Assembly: GCF_000471905.2 (NCBI RefSeq)
Contig: NW_006499751.1
Span: 5,905,046 to 5,969,045, forward strand
Length of the DNA stretch: 64,000 nt
Direction of reading: 5' to 3'
From: Amborella trichopoda
Lineage: Eukaryota; Streptophyta; Magnoliopsida; Amborellales; Amborellaceae
The notes under the pieces were generated by a model, which was not told the origin of the DNA, ran no database searches, and was given only the letters and a program-made list of their open reading frames with translations. Positions 33,478-46,108 of the stretch are shown one piece after another. The position numbers were made by a program, and so were the translations under genes. Positions within the stretch are counted from its first letter, which is position 1. Every line of letters begins with the position of its first letter.

Positions 33478-33490
33478 AAAGAGGGGCAAC
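33478..33490 (+). other. Polypurine tract of element D
   Basis: AAAGAGGGGCAAC directly before TGTAGACACCCC. This combination is characteristic of plant Tat/Ogre 3' LTR starts. Confidence 0.75.
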
Positions 33491-34636
33491 TGTAGACACC
33501 CCATTTTAAAACTTGCAAATTCTATGGTTTCTTGAGCCTTTAGGATCAAGCTTAACCTAGTAAACCCAAATCCATGGTTCACACAACCTATATTGTGACC
33601 CCGAAGTAGTCTGCTTGCCCAGAACCCTACAAAAACCATGTTTTAACACATATTTTTGTAAATGCCTTGTTTTACCAAAAAATCATTAAAAATAGTAAAA
33701 CAAATCCGTTTTGAACCAAATGTTTTTTGGTAGCTTCACAAAAGGACAAGGAACACACCCAAATTTAAATTTTTCAATTCTAACACTTTTTTAATTGGGT
33801 GACTCTAACAGTGTCGCCCGGCGTAAATTGGGTGACACGCTCAATGTCGCCCAGATTTAGGCGACACTGCCCGTGTTGACCAACTCTTTTTGCCCCAAAC
33901 TGAAATTTTGGCCTTTTTGTGTTTTTTGCTACTTTCCTTGGGCTACACTAGACACTGCCCGTTCACCCAGATCCGAGACCCTCAAAACACATTTTTAACT
34001 GGGGGGATTTGTTTATTGCGAGAGGATATCCTTCACAACGGATTTTGACCCCTATAAACCCTATTTTTCATGGATTTTTGAGGGAGAATAAAGAAAAAAA
34101 ACCCTAGGATAGAGAGAGAGAGAGAGAGAGAGAGAAGAAAAACCTGGGGATAAAGATTAGAAACCCTAGAGAGCTGCAGACGAGAGGAATCTTAGAGAAA
34201 AACTCAAAGAGGAAACCCTAACCAAACTTAAGCTTGAGAACCCTAGTTCTAAGCCATTTCCAAGGCACAACCACCCTATTCAATCAAGACTTGCTGGCCG
34301 ACATCTAGATAAGAGAGGCAAAGAGGACCCTGATATGGGCGAGCCCTCAAGGGCTCCGGAGTCCCGGGCCTTCCAGCCTTGTTTGGTATCATTTATCTCT
34401 CTTTCTTTTTCTTTTTGTTACTACTTTCATTTCATTTTGGCCTTATGTGGATCAGTTTTCTTTAAAAATCATATTTTAGTGTCTTGGATCATCCTGGCTC
34501 TACCACAGATCTGAGAGTAGATCTGCTCATTTCTAGGTAGATCTGACCTCAGATCTGAATTCGACTTGCCCCACTTTCTTTACCATTTCATTTTCATTAG
34601 TTTAAAGTGTTAGATACAAGAGATCTTCACTACCAT
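33491..34636 (+). mobile_element. LTR of Tat-like element D, 3' truncated
   Basis: Starts TGTAGACACCCC. It contains three more hairpin-type GGTGACA/TGTCGCCC units (33,797-33,885), a TATA-like CTATAAACCC near 34,051 and an (AG)n tract at 34,111-34,135. Similarity to family G starts at about 34,637, so its end is lost or overwritten. Confidence 0.65.
34111..34135 (+). repeat. (AG)n microsatellite
   Basis: Simple AG repeat within the element D LTR, downstream of its TATA-like site. Confidence 0.95.
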
Positions 34637-35303
34637 AACTGTCAAATTTGCATCATAAACAATGTGCGAGTATCACGTCCCTTGAAATCTGGGCGAGACG
34701 CTTGACAATCGCGTCGTGGCCTGTCGTCGCACGTGCGAAGGGCGACCGTTCGCCATCCCACAACCCTTTGCCTCTCGACCGTTGCAGGCCTGCTCCCCTC
34801 AGGTTCCCACTGGTGTTTACCCTTCTTGCCGAGAACTCACTCTTATTCACCCGAAAACGATTCCCTCGCCTTCTACTTGTTACTGAAGTTAGCGGAAAAC
34901 CACCGAAAGTCCCCGAAAGCTTCCCTGACCTTATGGGTTTCCCTCCTTCCTAGTTTTCGCACTTTAGCAGTTCACCACGAAACTCACCGAATCCCACCGA
35001 GTTCCCGGTGTGCCCACTACTGCTTCTCCTACAGAAACTAAATGACCGAAAGAGCCCTCTGAACTCTCTGCAACTTCCCTTCAGCCATGGAACTGCCGGA
35101 GAAAACTTGAACTTTGGTAAAGCTCCTTTGCAAAACTTGTTAAGGCTCTAAGAAGCCTTGAGAGAGCCTCGGCACTCTCCGAAAATGTTCGTAATCATGG
35201 CACGACGCTTCGCAGCCTCTTGAAGCTCGTCAAAAAAGCTCTTGAAGACCTCTGCAAATTTTGACTGGGTAGTTCTCACCGGAAATCTCTTACCAGAAGC
35301 TCA

Positions 35304-35338
<35 letters not shown>

Positions 35339-35563
35339 ACTCTAAAACTGTTTTACCCTTCAGTAAAATAGTAAAAGTGGGTTTTTCCCATTTTATACTC
35401 AGCAGTGCCACAAATTGCCCTTGAAAAATCTAAAAATACGTTGCAGTCCTCATCTTTTGATGGCAATAAGATCTGGCCGGGGCAGGTGAAGCCCAAAGGG
35501 CAATTACTGTGCACCGCATAAGAACCATCGCCATGTGCTATTGTCAAGGGCTATCACCGCATG

Positions 35564-35588
35564 TGTAACAATCCTAAAACTTTCAAAA

Positions 35589-35621
<33 letters not shown>

Positions 35622-37138
35622 TAATTCTTTATAGTGTGATGGTCCATATAAGTATTATGGTCCTTAGGGACCATCACCACTTTGTTAACTTTTCCATTCA
35701 ATACCACGTCCTTTAGTGGAGGTGGGCTTTAAACGTTTCATGTGTAATATAATTGTTACACCTCATGTATGAGGTGCAACTTAATAAAATAATATAATAA
35801 GGTATCTTAAGAATTTAAATAAGATAGGCGAGGACTCCTACCCTAGAAAAGTTTTGAGATCTTTCTCTCTCTAGTCGAAACGCAATGAGCTCTTTCTCTC
35901 TTTAGCCAAATTTTTATCGGAAGGTCCCTCTAAAATATTTTAGGTAAGTGACTTCATTATCTTGAGAAATAATCCGCTCTTTTTAAAAATGAAATGAAAT
36001 AATTACTTCTACTTATTATCATGAATTTTAGGTGCGATAAATTTTATGCGCAGGCGACCTCATTATTTTGAAAAATAATTTTTTTAATAAAATTGTGATA
36101 TTTTATCTATGTTAGAAGTCTTAAATGCTGTAAATTCTTAGAAAAATAAATTTATTTATTTTTCTTGTCTATTATTAGAAAATTGAGATACTGTAAAATT
36201 ATTAAAAGTAAATGTGATATTTCTACTTTTAGTAAAATTGTGAGATTTCTTTCTACTATAGGATTTCTTTCTATTGTGAGATTTCTTTCTACTTTTTGTC
36301 TGTGAAATGTTTATTTGCAAATTGACATCCCATACATTGTGATAATTCCGTATTCTTGGATTTCTATAAGAGTTTTCCATACATACTAGATTGGCAATTA
36401 TACTAGAATGTCCTTACAAATTGCTACCTTCTAAATTTGAGCCCAAAATATTTGCCTGGTTATTTTTGAACTGTTATTGAAAGTGACTGTTATTAATGGT
36501 TTCAGTGAAATTCATATTAATAATTTCAGAGATATGTTGAGTACATGATATTGCTGCTTTCGAATGTTTAAAGAGATTTAGAAATACGTTAAGTATGCAA
36601 GTGGACTCATCTGGTTCGCCGGTGAGGTTTAAGTGGACCTATCCGGTACGCTTGTAGGGATTAAGTGGACTCATCCGGTATGCCGATGAGGTATAAGTGG
36701 ACCTGCAGGGATTAAGTGGACCTATCCAGGACACCGATAGGGATTAAGTGGACCCATCAAGACGCTGATGGGGTATATAGGTGACCTACTTGGAACGCCA
36801 GTAGGGTAATTTGTGAAATCCTTTAAATTATGCACTGCCCTTAAAATGTTATATGCATTTCAATTATTCGGATTATACTTAATTATGCATTTTTTAAAGT
36901 AAAACTGTTAATGCATTTCTGTTAATAGATCTCCTTTTTGAAAATATTGATATCTTTCAACCATGATTATTTTTAGGATTATGATGATCACTTACTGAGT
37001 AGCCAAACTCATTAAATTATAGTAAACATTTTTTTAGGATAACTGCGGTTTCATTTTGAGTGCTTGTCAGGATCAACTCTGGAAGATATTGTAGTTGTGC
37101 GTAAACTTTCTTTTGTTACTTTGTGAGAATTCGCCACT
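35564..37138 (+). mobile_element. Solo or partial Del-like LTR inserted in L5
   Basis: Starts TGTAACAATCC, the usual TGTAACA start of Del/Tekay LTRs, and has no similarity to L6, which is continuous across this point. It contains a (TA)n tract (35,589-35,611) and, at 36,600-36,810, six or seven imperfect units of AAGTGGACCTATCCGGTACG type. The right end falls at the assembly gap, so the end and target duplication cannot be seen. Confidence 0.65.
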
Positions 37139-37158
37139 NNNNNNNNNNNNNNNNNNNN
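37139..37158. other. Assembly gap (20 N)
   Basis: Twenty N bases of unknown true length. It falls at or near the right boundary of the inserted LTR. Confidence 1.
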
Positions 37159-37394
37159 CGTGACAGCTTGCCTTCGTCAAGGGCCATCGACGTGCGCCTT
37201 TGCCCAGAGGCTATTGCCGCACCCTTCGTCAAGGATTTAACGTCGCGCTCTTCAACAAGTACCTAACGTTGTGCACGCACCATCTAAGCCTAATGCCGAG
37301 TGCGCCATCCAACACTTAGTGCCACGATCATGCCACGTCACTCCCCTCTGAACCATTGTCCTACCTCTTCAGGAAGTTCATTCCCTGGAGTCGC

Positions 37395-38815
37395 ATTCCT
37401 TCACCACACAACAGTCCATCCTGCATGACCTTAAACTGCGTAGCCATAGTCCAAACTATATGACCCTAAACTGTAGCAGAGGTCTAGTTGCACAACCTTA
37501 AACTGCTTAGTCCTTGTCACACGACTCAAAACTGTACGACTATGGTCCAGCTACATGATCTTAAACCATAGTGCATGTCCTAGCCGCATGACTTAAAAGG
37601 CTTAGCGACATGGTCCAAACTACATGACCTTAAACTGTAGCGAAGGTCTAGTTGCACGACCTTAAACTGCATGGTCCTAACCGCATGACTTAAAACAGCA
37701 TAGCCATGGTTCGACCTACAAGACCCTAAAATTGTAATGCACGGCACGACAAATGGTCCATATGCATAACTCCAATCGACAGATGGGCCACCTATTTGCT
37801 AAAGGTGTACGTCATCAACACCCCCAGTGGAGTTAGATGCATGCAAGGTTCATACCTACCCTTTAATCCTCCATAGGTTTGTTTCGCACCAACATTCCAC
37901 TGAGAGTCACATCGTACTGCGACCCACTATCCCCAGGGAGTCAGGATCATTCTTATCCCTTCAACCCTCAGTAAGGTTCATTTATGCTCTGGCCTGTCAT
38001 TCTCAACAGAGTTACATCCATATCATTACTCATTATCCCCGTACAGTCACACTGGCCCTCCTAATCCCTGGTGAGGTCTCTTCCGCTTGCCACTCCTAAA
38101 CCTTTCTGCTTGTGCATAGCCTTAACTATCTTTATCCCCATGAGTCAGATGGCTATCCATAAACCTATCCCCCATGCAGCTTCACCTACATGGCGACCCA
38201 CACTCTAGTCTGTGCTGTATGACCTTAAATTGCACAAATCTAGTTTGTGCTGCATGACCTTAAACTGTACAGCTCTGATCAATTCTGCATGACTTTAAAC
38301 TGCACAGCCATAGTCCTAGCTCTAGTCCTAACTGCATGACTTTAAACTGCACAGCTCTGGTCCATGCTGCATGACCTTAAACTACACAGCTTTGGTTCAG
38401 GCTTCATGACCTTAAACTTCATAGCTCTGGTCCGTGTTGCATGACTTCAAACTACACAGCCATTGTCCTAACTGCATGACTTTAAATTGCACAGCTCTGG
38501 TCCATGCTGCATGACTTTAAACTGTACAGCCATGGTCCAAACTATATGACCTTAAACTGTAGAGGAAGTCTAATTGCACGACCTTAAACTACACGGTCCT
38601 AGCTGCATGACCTTAAACTATACAAGCCACGGTCCAAACTATATGACCTTAAACTGTAGCGGGGGTCTAGTTGCATGACCTTAAACTGCACAGTCCTAGT
38701 TGCATGACGTTAAAATACAAACCACGGTCCAAGCTCTATGACCTCAAACCATAGTGCACGTCCTGACCGTATGACATTAAACTGCTTTGCCTAGGTCCAT
38801 GAGGCATGACCTTAA
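37395..38815 (+). repeat. CATGACCTTAAACTGC repeat field in L5
   Basis: About 30 irregular units of 35-50 bp, each with CATGACCTTAAACTG followed by CACAGCTCTGGTCCATGCTG or GTAGCGGAGGTCTAGTTGCA variants. The matching field in L6 (52,285-52,735) is much shorter, so copy number changed after insertion or between copies. Confidence 0.85.
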
Positions 38816-41550
38816 ACGCGCCCTCACATACACGCACACCCCCTTTACATGTGTCTTCATGCGTGGCTTCTCTAACCGTCCCGCTCATGTGCACGCACCA
38901 CCTTCATTACCTCCCCAATGAGTCCACATATGCGTACACCCCCTTTACATGCATCTTCATGCACATTTTCCCTAACCAACTCATTCGTGTGCGCACACCA
39001 CCCTCATTACCTCTCCAATAAGTCCACATACGCACACACGCCCTTTACGTCACGCCTCCCCTAACCGACCCATTCATGTGCACACACTATCCATCATTCC
39101 CCAGTGAGTCTTACCCATGCTCATGAAAAGACGAACCATTTCACAATCCATATTCGTCGTCAACTAGTGGGTCATCATTCTTCACCCACCATTCTCCCTT
39201 CATGGGTAGCCTCATGCTATCTTCCCAAAGTGAGTTGTAGCGACCACCATACTCGCTCCATGGCCTCTACAGACTGTCATTCATCACTATCACAGTCCAG
39301 CTGCATGACCCTAAACTATAGTGTATGTCCTGGCCGCATAATGTTGAAAGGCTTTGCACAAGTCTCCAAGGCATGAGCCTAAACACGCCTCCACACAAAA
39401 ACAAGCATGGTGTACACCTGTACAAGGGAATTCCATGAACGGGCATGGTCACGAAACCATGAGTAAAAGAGTTCCGTGAAAACAAAACCCAGGCACTGTG
39501 AAAACCCCAAAAGGGCATCGTGAACAAAAACAGATGAAAATGGTGGACATTACCTCGAGGTCACGGGTAAAAGAGCCCAGAAATAAAAGAAGTTGGTGAA
39601 AACCGTCTTTATGGCACTACTTCCCATGTTCAAGTGAAAACCCGCGAAAGGGCGCTTGGACCAACAAAACAGGTTGACGCACTACCGCTGCCTCATCTGA
39701 CACTCAATTTCCAAACAGTCACAAGCCTGGCTAATGAGGTCTACCTAAAATCCTCAAATGTCAGCATCCAATCACAACACAAATTGGCTCATTAGGGAGT
39801 GAGAGCCGCATAAGGTCTCCCACATTTCAACACCAACAACAACAAGAGTCCTTGAGGATAAGGATGATGATCAAAAGATCCCTCCAAAATGTTAAAGACC
39901 ATCATGAAGGCAAGAAACTAAGGAAGTCAGGGTGTAGCCTTCCAAAGACTTTAGGGTATTCCTCGCCAAAATTCCTTAGGCAATAAGGGCCTAGACTTTC
40001 GGGCAGGTCAGAAGCCCCTGACTGGACCCTGCTAGATGGGACCTATAGAGATGCCCTAAACATCAAAGCAAACCTGGTGTAGCAGCAAACAATGCTGACC
40101 AAAGGTTCAAAGTAGTTGTCCTTTAGCTAGGCCTGATTCTGTCCGAGGAGGTCCCTACTAAGGCCTCACCCTTCAGAATCGCAGATAGTCCCTCTAGGGT
40201 GAGGACTTCGATAGGATCCCTCAAACTTCTCGGATGATTGCACTTCTCTATTGTATCGAAGCACAACATTTGGTGGGGCATGTTGTTGGAAGATATTTTT
40301 CATCATCATGGAGCCCCTGCTCAATAAAAGCCTAGTAAACAGTGAAAATTTCGATATCTCAGAATAGCCCTAGAACTGGTTGAGATCTTCATGATGATGC
40401 TAAAAAGACTCTTGCCAAGTTTCATTGCATTCTGACATGCCTAAAAAAGTGCAGATTGAGAAACAGTTTCGGTAAAATCGGCCTCTAGTACCCTGAAATG
40501 GGCCCTAAAACTAGAGCTACATTTTCGGTGTCCCAATTTTCTATGAGATGACCATTATTGGATCTGACAAGATTGAAATCCCTCAAGGGTCAAATTTTAG
40601 GTTGAACGGACTCTCCAAGAAGAAGTTATAGGCTAAAGAGTGAAACAGGAGGAGCCGCACACTATTCCCGTGCGGCCACCCTGCAACTCCACACCATTGA
40701 AAGGACAGTCACAACCAGTGACTTTTGATGCTCATATCTCACTCGTTCAAGGTCAGATCAAGCCTAAATTTTGTGAACGTATTCGTCTCATCAAGATGAG
40801 CGTTTCAATATGTGGCACGCCTCATGACGACGCCCGAGCATAAAGAAAAGCTAGAGAGAAGTTGCTGATACGTAAAGAAAGTGCAAGAAAACCAACAGCG
40901 TCATGCCTCACTCGAGCAGCCAAATCACACCGCTCCAGAGCCCGATCGATGTGAGACCAATTTCATCACGTACATAAGGTCTCGAGCTATCTCTGACCCG
41001 AACTCCGTGCATGATGAACGGTCGAATTCTGCACATGAAGCCTACGAAGCTATTGCAAATTCCGTCACCGAAATTCCAGATCCCAGCAAAAATTCCAAAG
41101 TTGCAAAATCTTCGTTCGGGCACAGAATCGAGTTGCATTTGTTGCCTCACAATCGTAACACCATGCTCAGTGTGATCCAGCGAAAAAATCACCAAAAAAC
41201 ATCAAGGAATGAGCACACTATTGATTTGAAGTTTCAAGATCCATTCGAATTTCAAGTCACATGATCGTGCGCTTAAAACACGATCCATGGCTTGAAGTTG
41301 GTATCAAAACGATCGTCATGTCGAGCCCTACATGAAAACAATCATCTTTCGATCAACCGGGCATCAGCGGATCATCCATGAAAAATATGCACATTCTTGG
41401 GCAACATAGGGACTGTTCTGAAATTCCATATATTGTTAGGAAGGGGCAAATCTATCATTTTGCATCCTAAATTTTTTTTAATTCAATTTAATCTTAATTT
41501 CAAGCCATTAGGGTTACTTTTGATCATCCACCCATGTTTGGGGCAAATTC

Positions 41551-41558
41551 TATATATA
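41551..41558 (+). promoter_or_regulatory. TATA box of LTR L5
   Basis: TATATATA about 12 bases before CATCATTGTACGTA, with AATAAA near 41,628 downstream. Same layout as L6. Confidence 0.55.
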
Positions 41559-43004
41559 CCACGTACCATCATTGTACGTAGGAGGCAATAGACACACACA
41601 CAGAATACACAAAGAGAGTTTTTACTGAATAAAGTTTATCTTTCTTCTCATTGTTGGGCCATGTTTAGAGAAAGAGTAAGGTGAGAGACACTTTTGGAAC
41701 AGTACCCCTAGGCTCAAGATAAACCTTCTCTCTCTTCTTTTTTCTTTTCTTCTTCTCTCTCTTCCTCTCCTTCTTCTTCCACTTCTCCGTCTGAGCTCCC
41801 ATCAGAGATCATGCATGGAAGTGGCAGTGCCGTGCATGCCTCTCTTGTGGTCTCACAGGTCGCGCATGGTGATGGCAGCACCATGCACGAGCCTCCTTCT
41901 TCTTTTGTTCGTCCATCTCTACCCCCCAGCGAGCCTTGTAGATGGTGTTGATCATCGCCGTTCGCAGACGCGTCCTCGACGCCCCAGTGAAGAGCACAGA
42001 TGGTGAAACTCATTGTCGCTCGTAGGGGTATTCTCCCATCACACGCCTATCGCCACCCTCGAGAGGTCTCGACAATGTCTATCATCGTCCACGAGCTTTC
42101 TTCACGCGCGCAGTGCCTGTCGCCATCCGTCAGCCTCCTTTGTGTGTTCAGTGCTCATTGCCACTCCCCCCATGTCCCATGCCAACTGACATGCGCCTCA
42201 TGAGAATTATCGCTTCGTGCTTCATGAGAGGCTATCACCGCCCACGCAGGGGTGTGCCACCTTCTTGTGTTGCCAACGGCAATGCCTAGCATCGTCCGTA
42301 GTTCCCTTCTTTCGCTCATGCTGCGAGCAGTAGTGTCTAGCGCCATCCAAGGGCTGTGACACTGCTACTCCACGGTCGTGGGTGGAGACGTCTAGCACTG
42401 TTAGGACCCTATCTCTCTACGATCTCGTATCTTCTCTTCATTCTCTCCTCATCTCACTTGATTGAGGGTTGACCTAGCATAGCACTGCCATATTCGCCTC
42501 GATTTTGAGTAGTCTTACCGCCGTGCTAGTCCTGAGTACCATCCCCATCTTGCTACCCCTCCGAGTCGGTCACTGTCTGGCTATCAAGCTAGTCTCATCC
42601 CTTCATCAAGTTTTTTTTTCTTTTCGTCCTTTGCTCAAAACTTCCACTCCATCATCCTAACCTCTTACATTCTTATCCACACGAATGTGCATTACCGTAA
42701 GACAAGGTTGGGTCTCTTCGACCCACTTTTCTTGCAAATTCACCATAGAAGTGTTGTGTAAAAGAATAAGGAGATTACAGGTCAAGGGACTCGATTTCGG
42801 ACTAGCTAAAGTAAGTAGGGGGCTTTCCGACATGATCAAAGAGGGCGTCCACACATTAGATTCCTCTTTCATCAGTTGGTATACATGCCCTTGCTCTTGA
42901 GCAAGGTTCCGAGAGAGCAATCTCAAATCCCGAGTTCACTAGAAACCCGAGACACGTGTCGTCAGATCATTTAGATCCGGTGGCGAGATCAAGGCACCTA
43001 ACCA

Positions 43005-44072
43005 AGCAACAAGTCACTTGTCGATCCTATTGCCAAGGTACGTCGAAAGGCTACCCAGTCCCTTTCTGCAAAGTTGTCATTGCTTTTGTGGGTAGCCGTA
43101 AGGCCACCCCCCACATTCTTGGACCACCACAGGTCTCTATTACTACAGACTCAACACATCGAGGAGGAAACCCTGGGGCCTCACCTCACACACACACACT
43201 AAGGCTCGTAGGTAATCCACTCAAGTCACACCTCGGGGCAGCCCTAGTGCTACCTCGAGTAAGCATTCAGGATCAAGCCTCCTTGTGTCGAAACCTGTGC
43301 ACAGGCATATGCATGCCGCTGCTCAGGGCAACGCCATTGCTACGCCAACCCAACACATGGGAGATGACCCCTTCGTCCTGCCACTTAGCACACACTCGCG
43401 CACCCTGTAAGGGGCAGGCTTCCACTTGTTCCCTTACAGACACGTGCTCGTAGTTCTCGACCAGACCACTTTTTCGAGCCCAGGCTGACCCCCAAGTCAC
43501 CCAGAATGCTACTTCAAGGGGCGTACAAGTGCTGCCTTCCTAGGCCATTGCTTGCTCATGACCCAGACATCGTTGAGAGCCACTCCCCTCTTCTTCCGCC
43601 CTTTCTCCTCGTGGCAGACATCTCAAGATATGGTACTCGAAAAGGCCTGATGATTGATGAAGTTCTTCAACTTCCAAGGCAGCAGCCTAAGCTGACCCCC
43701 GTCCAAGGTCCACATTCATTGTCCCATCTCATGGACACCACCCTCTCATGCTCTAAGAAGGCAGGTCAACCTTGACCCTAGTCTCAATTCTTGAGAGAGG
43801 TCTATCACAGTCTAAAGCTCAGGCAACACAGAGGACTACAGATTCTGAATAGGAGCTGATCAGAAAAGTTGGGGCACCCAACTCCAATGGTCTCCTCCCT
43901 CAAAATCCCTTATAACCACTTTGAATCACATAGACCGAAGAAGAGGTGCGAGAATCTTGCACTGTGGTCAGTGTCATAGAAGACGACCCGCCCACCCAGT
44001 AGCCACGGTCCCAAGACAGTCAAGAGCCGGTCCTCACACGGTCCACATACAAGAGTCGAGTCCAGTCAGGGT
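43005..44072 (+). other. Copy C leader region
   Basis: Between the LTR end and gag. The primer-binding site is no longer recognisable. It aligns with the reverse complement of the copy B leader (18.2-19.47 kb), for example over CACACTAAGGCTCGTAGGT. An open frame of 165 codons (42,956-43,453) starts inside the LTR and is Ser/Pro/His-rich; I do not regard it as an established gene. Confidence 0.55.
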
Positions 44073-45279
44073 ATGCTGACCGATCTTCCACGTGCGACCC
44101 ATCAAGCTCGGAAGCCCTCAACTGCAACTAAGGCTGCCCTTCCTGGAGAAACAATCAACATAATGGTTGTAAATGAACCTGACGACTCTCAAGAAGAGCT
44201 CATGAGTAAATTCGAAGACATGGTTCACCCGATGATGGAGAAGATTGATCACATAGATGTCGCTCGACACTCGACTAACCATGACGTCACTCAGATGATG
44301 CACCTTCAAGGTAGCCACTTCCCCCCGTCTCACAGGACAATTCTGTCCCTCACCTTGTCTCATAAGCAAACATCGATGCTATGGTGACTCACAGCCTAAA
44401 GAACAGACAAATCCCAGGAATACAGGGTGCAACGCTTTATCAAAAGTCGTACCCTTCATACATTAGTCCGATGTCGTTTCCCTCAGACTACGAGAAAGGG
44501 AAGTTTCCCCTGTTCAATGTTATCACCTCCTCGCACCAGCATATAACTCAGTTCCAAGCGGCATGTCGAGAGACAGCAGCTAACGGGAGACTTCTACTTC
44601 ATCAGTTCGTTGAAACCCTTGATGGGCCTGACTTTTCCATGGTATGCTCGGCTTCCCCCAAACTCAATACATACTTGAGAGAAAATGGAGAAACTATTCC
44701 ACCAACGCTTTTATGAGGTCAAGAGAGAGGTTCAAACCATCGAGCTTCTCACCTTGACCTAAGATCCAGATGAACCCGTAGATCAATTCATAGTAAGTGG
44801 AGAGATTTGGCTGCTGGTCATCCCAATCCCATGCTTGAGAAGGAAGCAATTCAGACCTATGTGCGAAACCTATGACATGAGATTGCTCTACATGTTGAGG
44901 CCTCCAATCCGACCTCCATGTCAGAGCTAATCTCTACGTCGGTTCGCATAGAGAGTCTGTCACGCCACCATGGTGGGTCATGACAACAGTCCTCAAGCTT
45001 GGGAAACAACCGAGGTAATGTTCGTTCTCAAACCAACGCCCAGGGCAACCACCAAAAGGAGTAAATCTATACAGCTATTACCATTAGTGATCCAAAGAAG
45101 GTTGTCTCTCAAACTTTGGACCTCTCCAAAGGGTGAGCACAGCAAAGATAGCAACTTAGATAGCCAATCAGTAGTTGTCATACAACCGGGTACCCCCACC
45201 CGCAAACCTTAACTGAGATGACTATTGGACCAGACATCAGAACAAGGTTCATCCTTTTGAAAAGGAATGGGTTCTCGCG
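44073..45279 (+). pseudogene. gag: Copy C gag capsid region
   Basis: Structural capsid part of gag. The N-terminal helix EELMSKFEDMVHPMMEKID lies around 44,196-44,252. The capsid start (44,381-44,716) has GKFPLFNVITSSHQHITQF and QAACRETAANGRLLLHQF, after which the frame is lost. In shifted frames the NPMLEKEAIQTYVRNL and HEIALHVEASNPTSMSEL pieces (44.83-44.93 kb) continue the alignment with copies A and B. At least two frameshifts and several stops. Confidence 0.75.
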
Positions 45280-46108
45280 ATGCTCCAACTATTGCTGGAA
45301 CAGAACATGATTGAGCTACCCGAGATCAAGTTTCCCGATCAAGCTAGTCTTTATGAGCACATAAGATGTTGTGCATATCATCGAATGGTAAACTACTCCA
45401 CAGAAGAATGCTACAAACAAAAAGATCACATTCGAGGCAACAGAAGCATCCACGCAATGACAGTTCAAGAGGAATATGAGGCACCCAACATTCTTTGCGC
45501 CTTGTTTGCCATGATGCTTCAAGAAGGCCTCATCACACCGAAACCAACAAGACAACCCAAGCACCGGACTCAAGGAGTCGAGGGTCTCTAGTGTCAATAT
45601 CATCAGATATCGGGGCATGACGTAAGTGAATGCTCTGGCTTCCATGAGCTATTAGTGAAGAAAATGCAGAGAGGCCAAGAAGATGGTGATGTTCCAGACA
45701 GAGATCGACAAATCTCTCCTCAACTAAAGGACCCCTTGACTCAAGACCTGGGAAATGATAATTCGGACCCTCTTCTAGCCCTGTTTGAGGAGATGCTCCA
45801 ACAAGGGCTCGTCACTCCTAAGCCGGCAAGGTAACCCAAACACCTTGCCCAAGGGACCGAGAATCATTGGTGCCCATACCGTCAGATATGGGGGCATGAG
45901 CTGAACGAATGTTATGGGTTCGAAGCTGTGGTTGCGAAAAAAGTCCAGGCAGGTCACATTGCTTTTGCTGAATGCCCACAAGTCTATACTTTTACTTAGG
46001 AGAGTGTCCCAGTACAAGACTCCCAAAAGGATGCCTCTGATCCCGTTGAACCCTCGACTTCCTAGCCATGGAAAGTCCATCACGAGCAAAGCAGGCTCAA
46101 GTCTTTAA
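45280..46108 (+). pseudogene. gag: Copy C gag nucleocapsid region, three knuckle-like motifs
   Basis: Three motifs with the C-x2-H-x4-H-x4-C layout: 45,370-45,411 (CAYHRMVNYSTEEC, second His replaced by Tyr), 45,592-45,633 (CQYHQISGHDVSEC, complete) and 45,871-45,912 (CPYRQIWGHELNEC, first His replaced by Arg). Spacing is about 220 and 280 bp. After each of the first two comes the block ALFAMMLQEGLITPKPTRQ or a diverged version (LFEEMLQQGLVTPKPAR), so knuckle plus linker form a repeating module. Interrupted by frameshifts and a TAG at 45,589-45,591. Confidence 0.7.

Larger units (their letters stand above)
34637..43004 (+). mobile_element. LTR L5 (5' LTR of copy C), interrupted
   Basis: It aligns with L6: 34,68x-35,56x matches 50.74-51.6 kb, and 37,159-43,004 matches 51.6-56.495 kb. 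The first ~400 bp present in L6 are absent here, replaced by element D. Positions 35,564-37,158 are a foreign LTR plus the N gap. It ends CACCTAACCA at 43,004. The primer-binding site after it is degraded. A (TC)n tract lies at 35,306-35,338. Confidence 0.8.

Noticed and set aside
34648-35041. Overlapping 101-102 codon frames in L5
   Set aside because: They align with L6 at 50.74-51.1 kb, where both are broken. GC-rich LTR sequence rather than a gene.
40640-41264. Plus-strand open frames of 67 and 127 codons in L5
   Set aside because: They fall in the U3 part of the LTR, upstream of the TATA box, and are broken in L2, L3 and L6.
42956-43453. 165-codon frame in the copy C leader as a gene
   Set aside because: It begins inside the LTR, and its extent and frame are not the same as in copy B. 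Kept only as part of the leader description.
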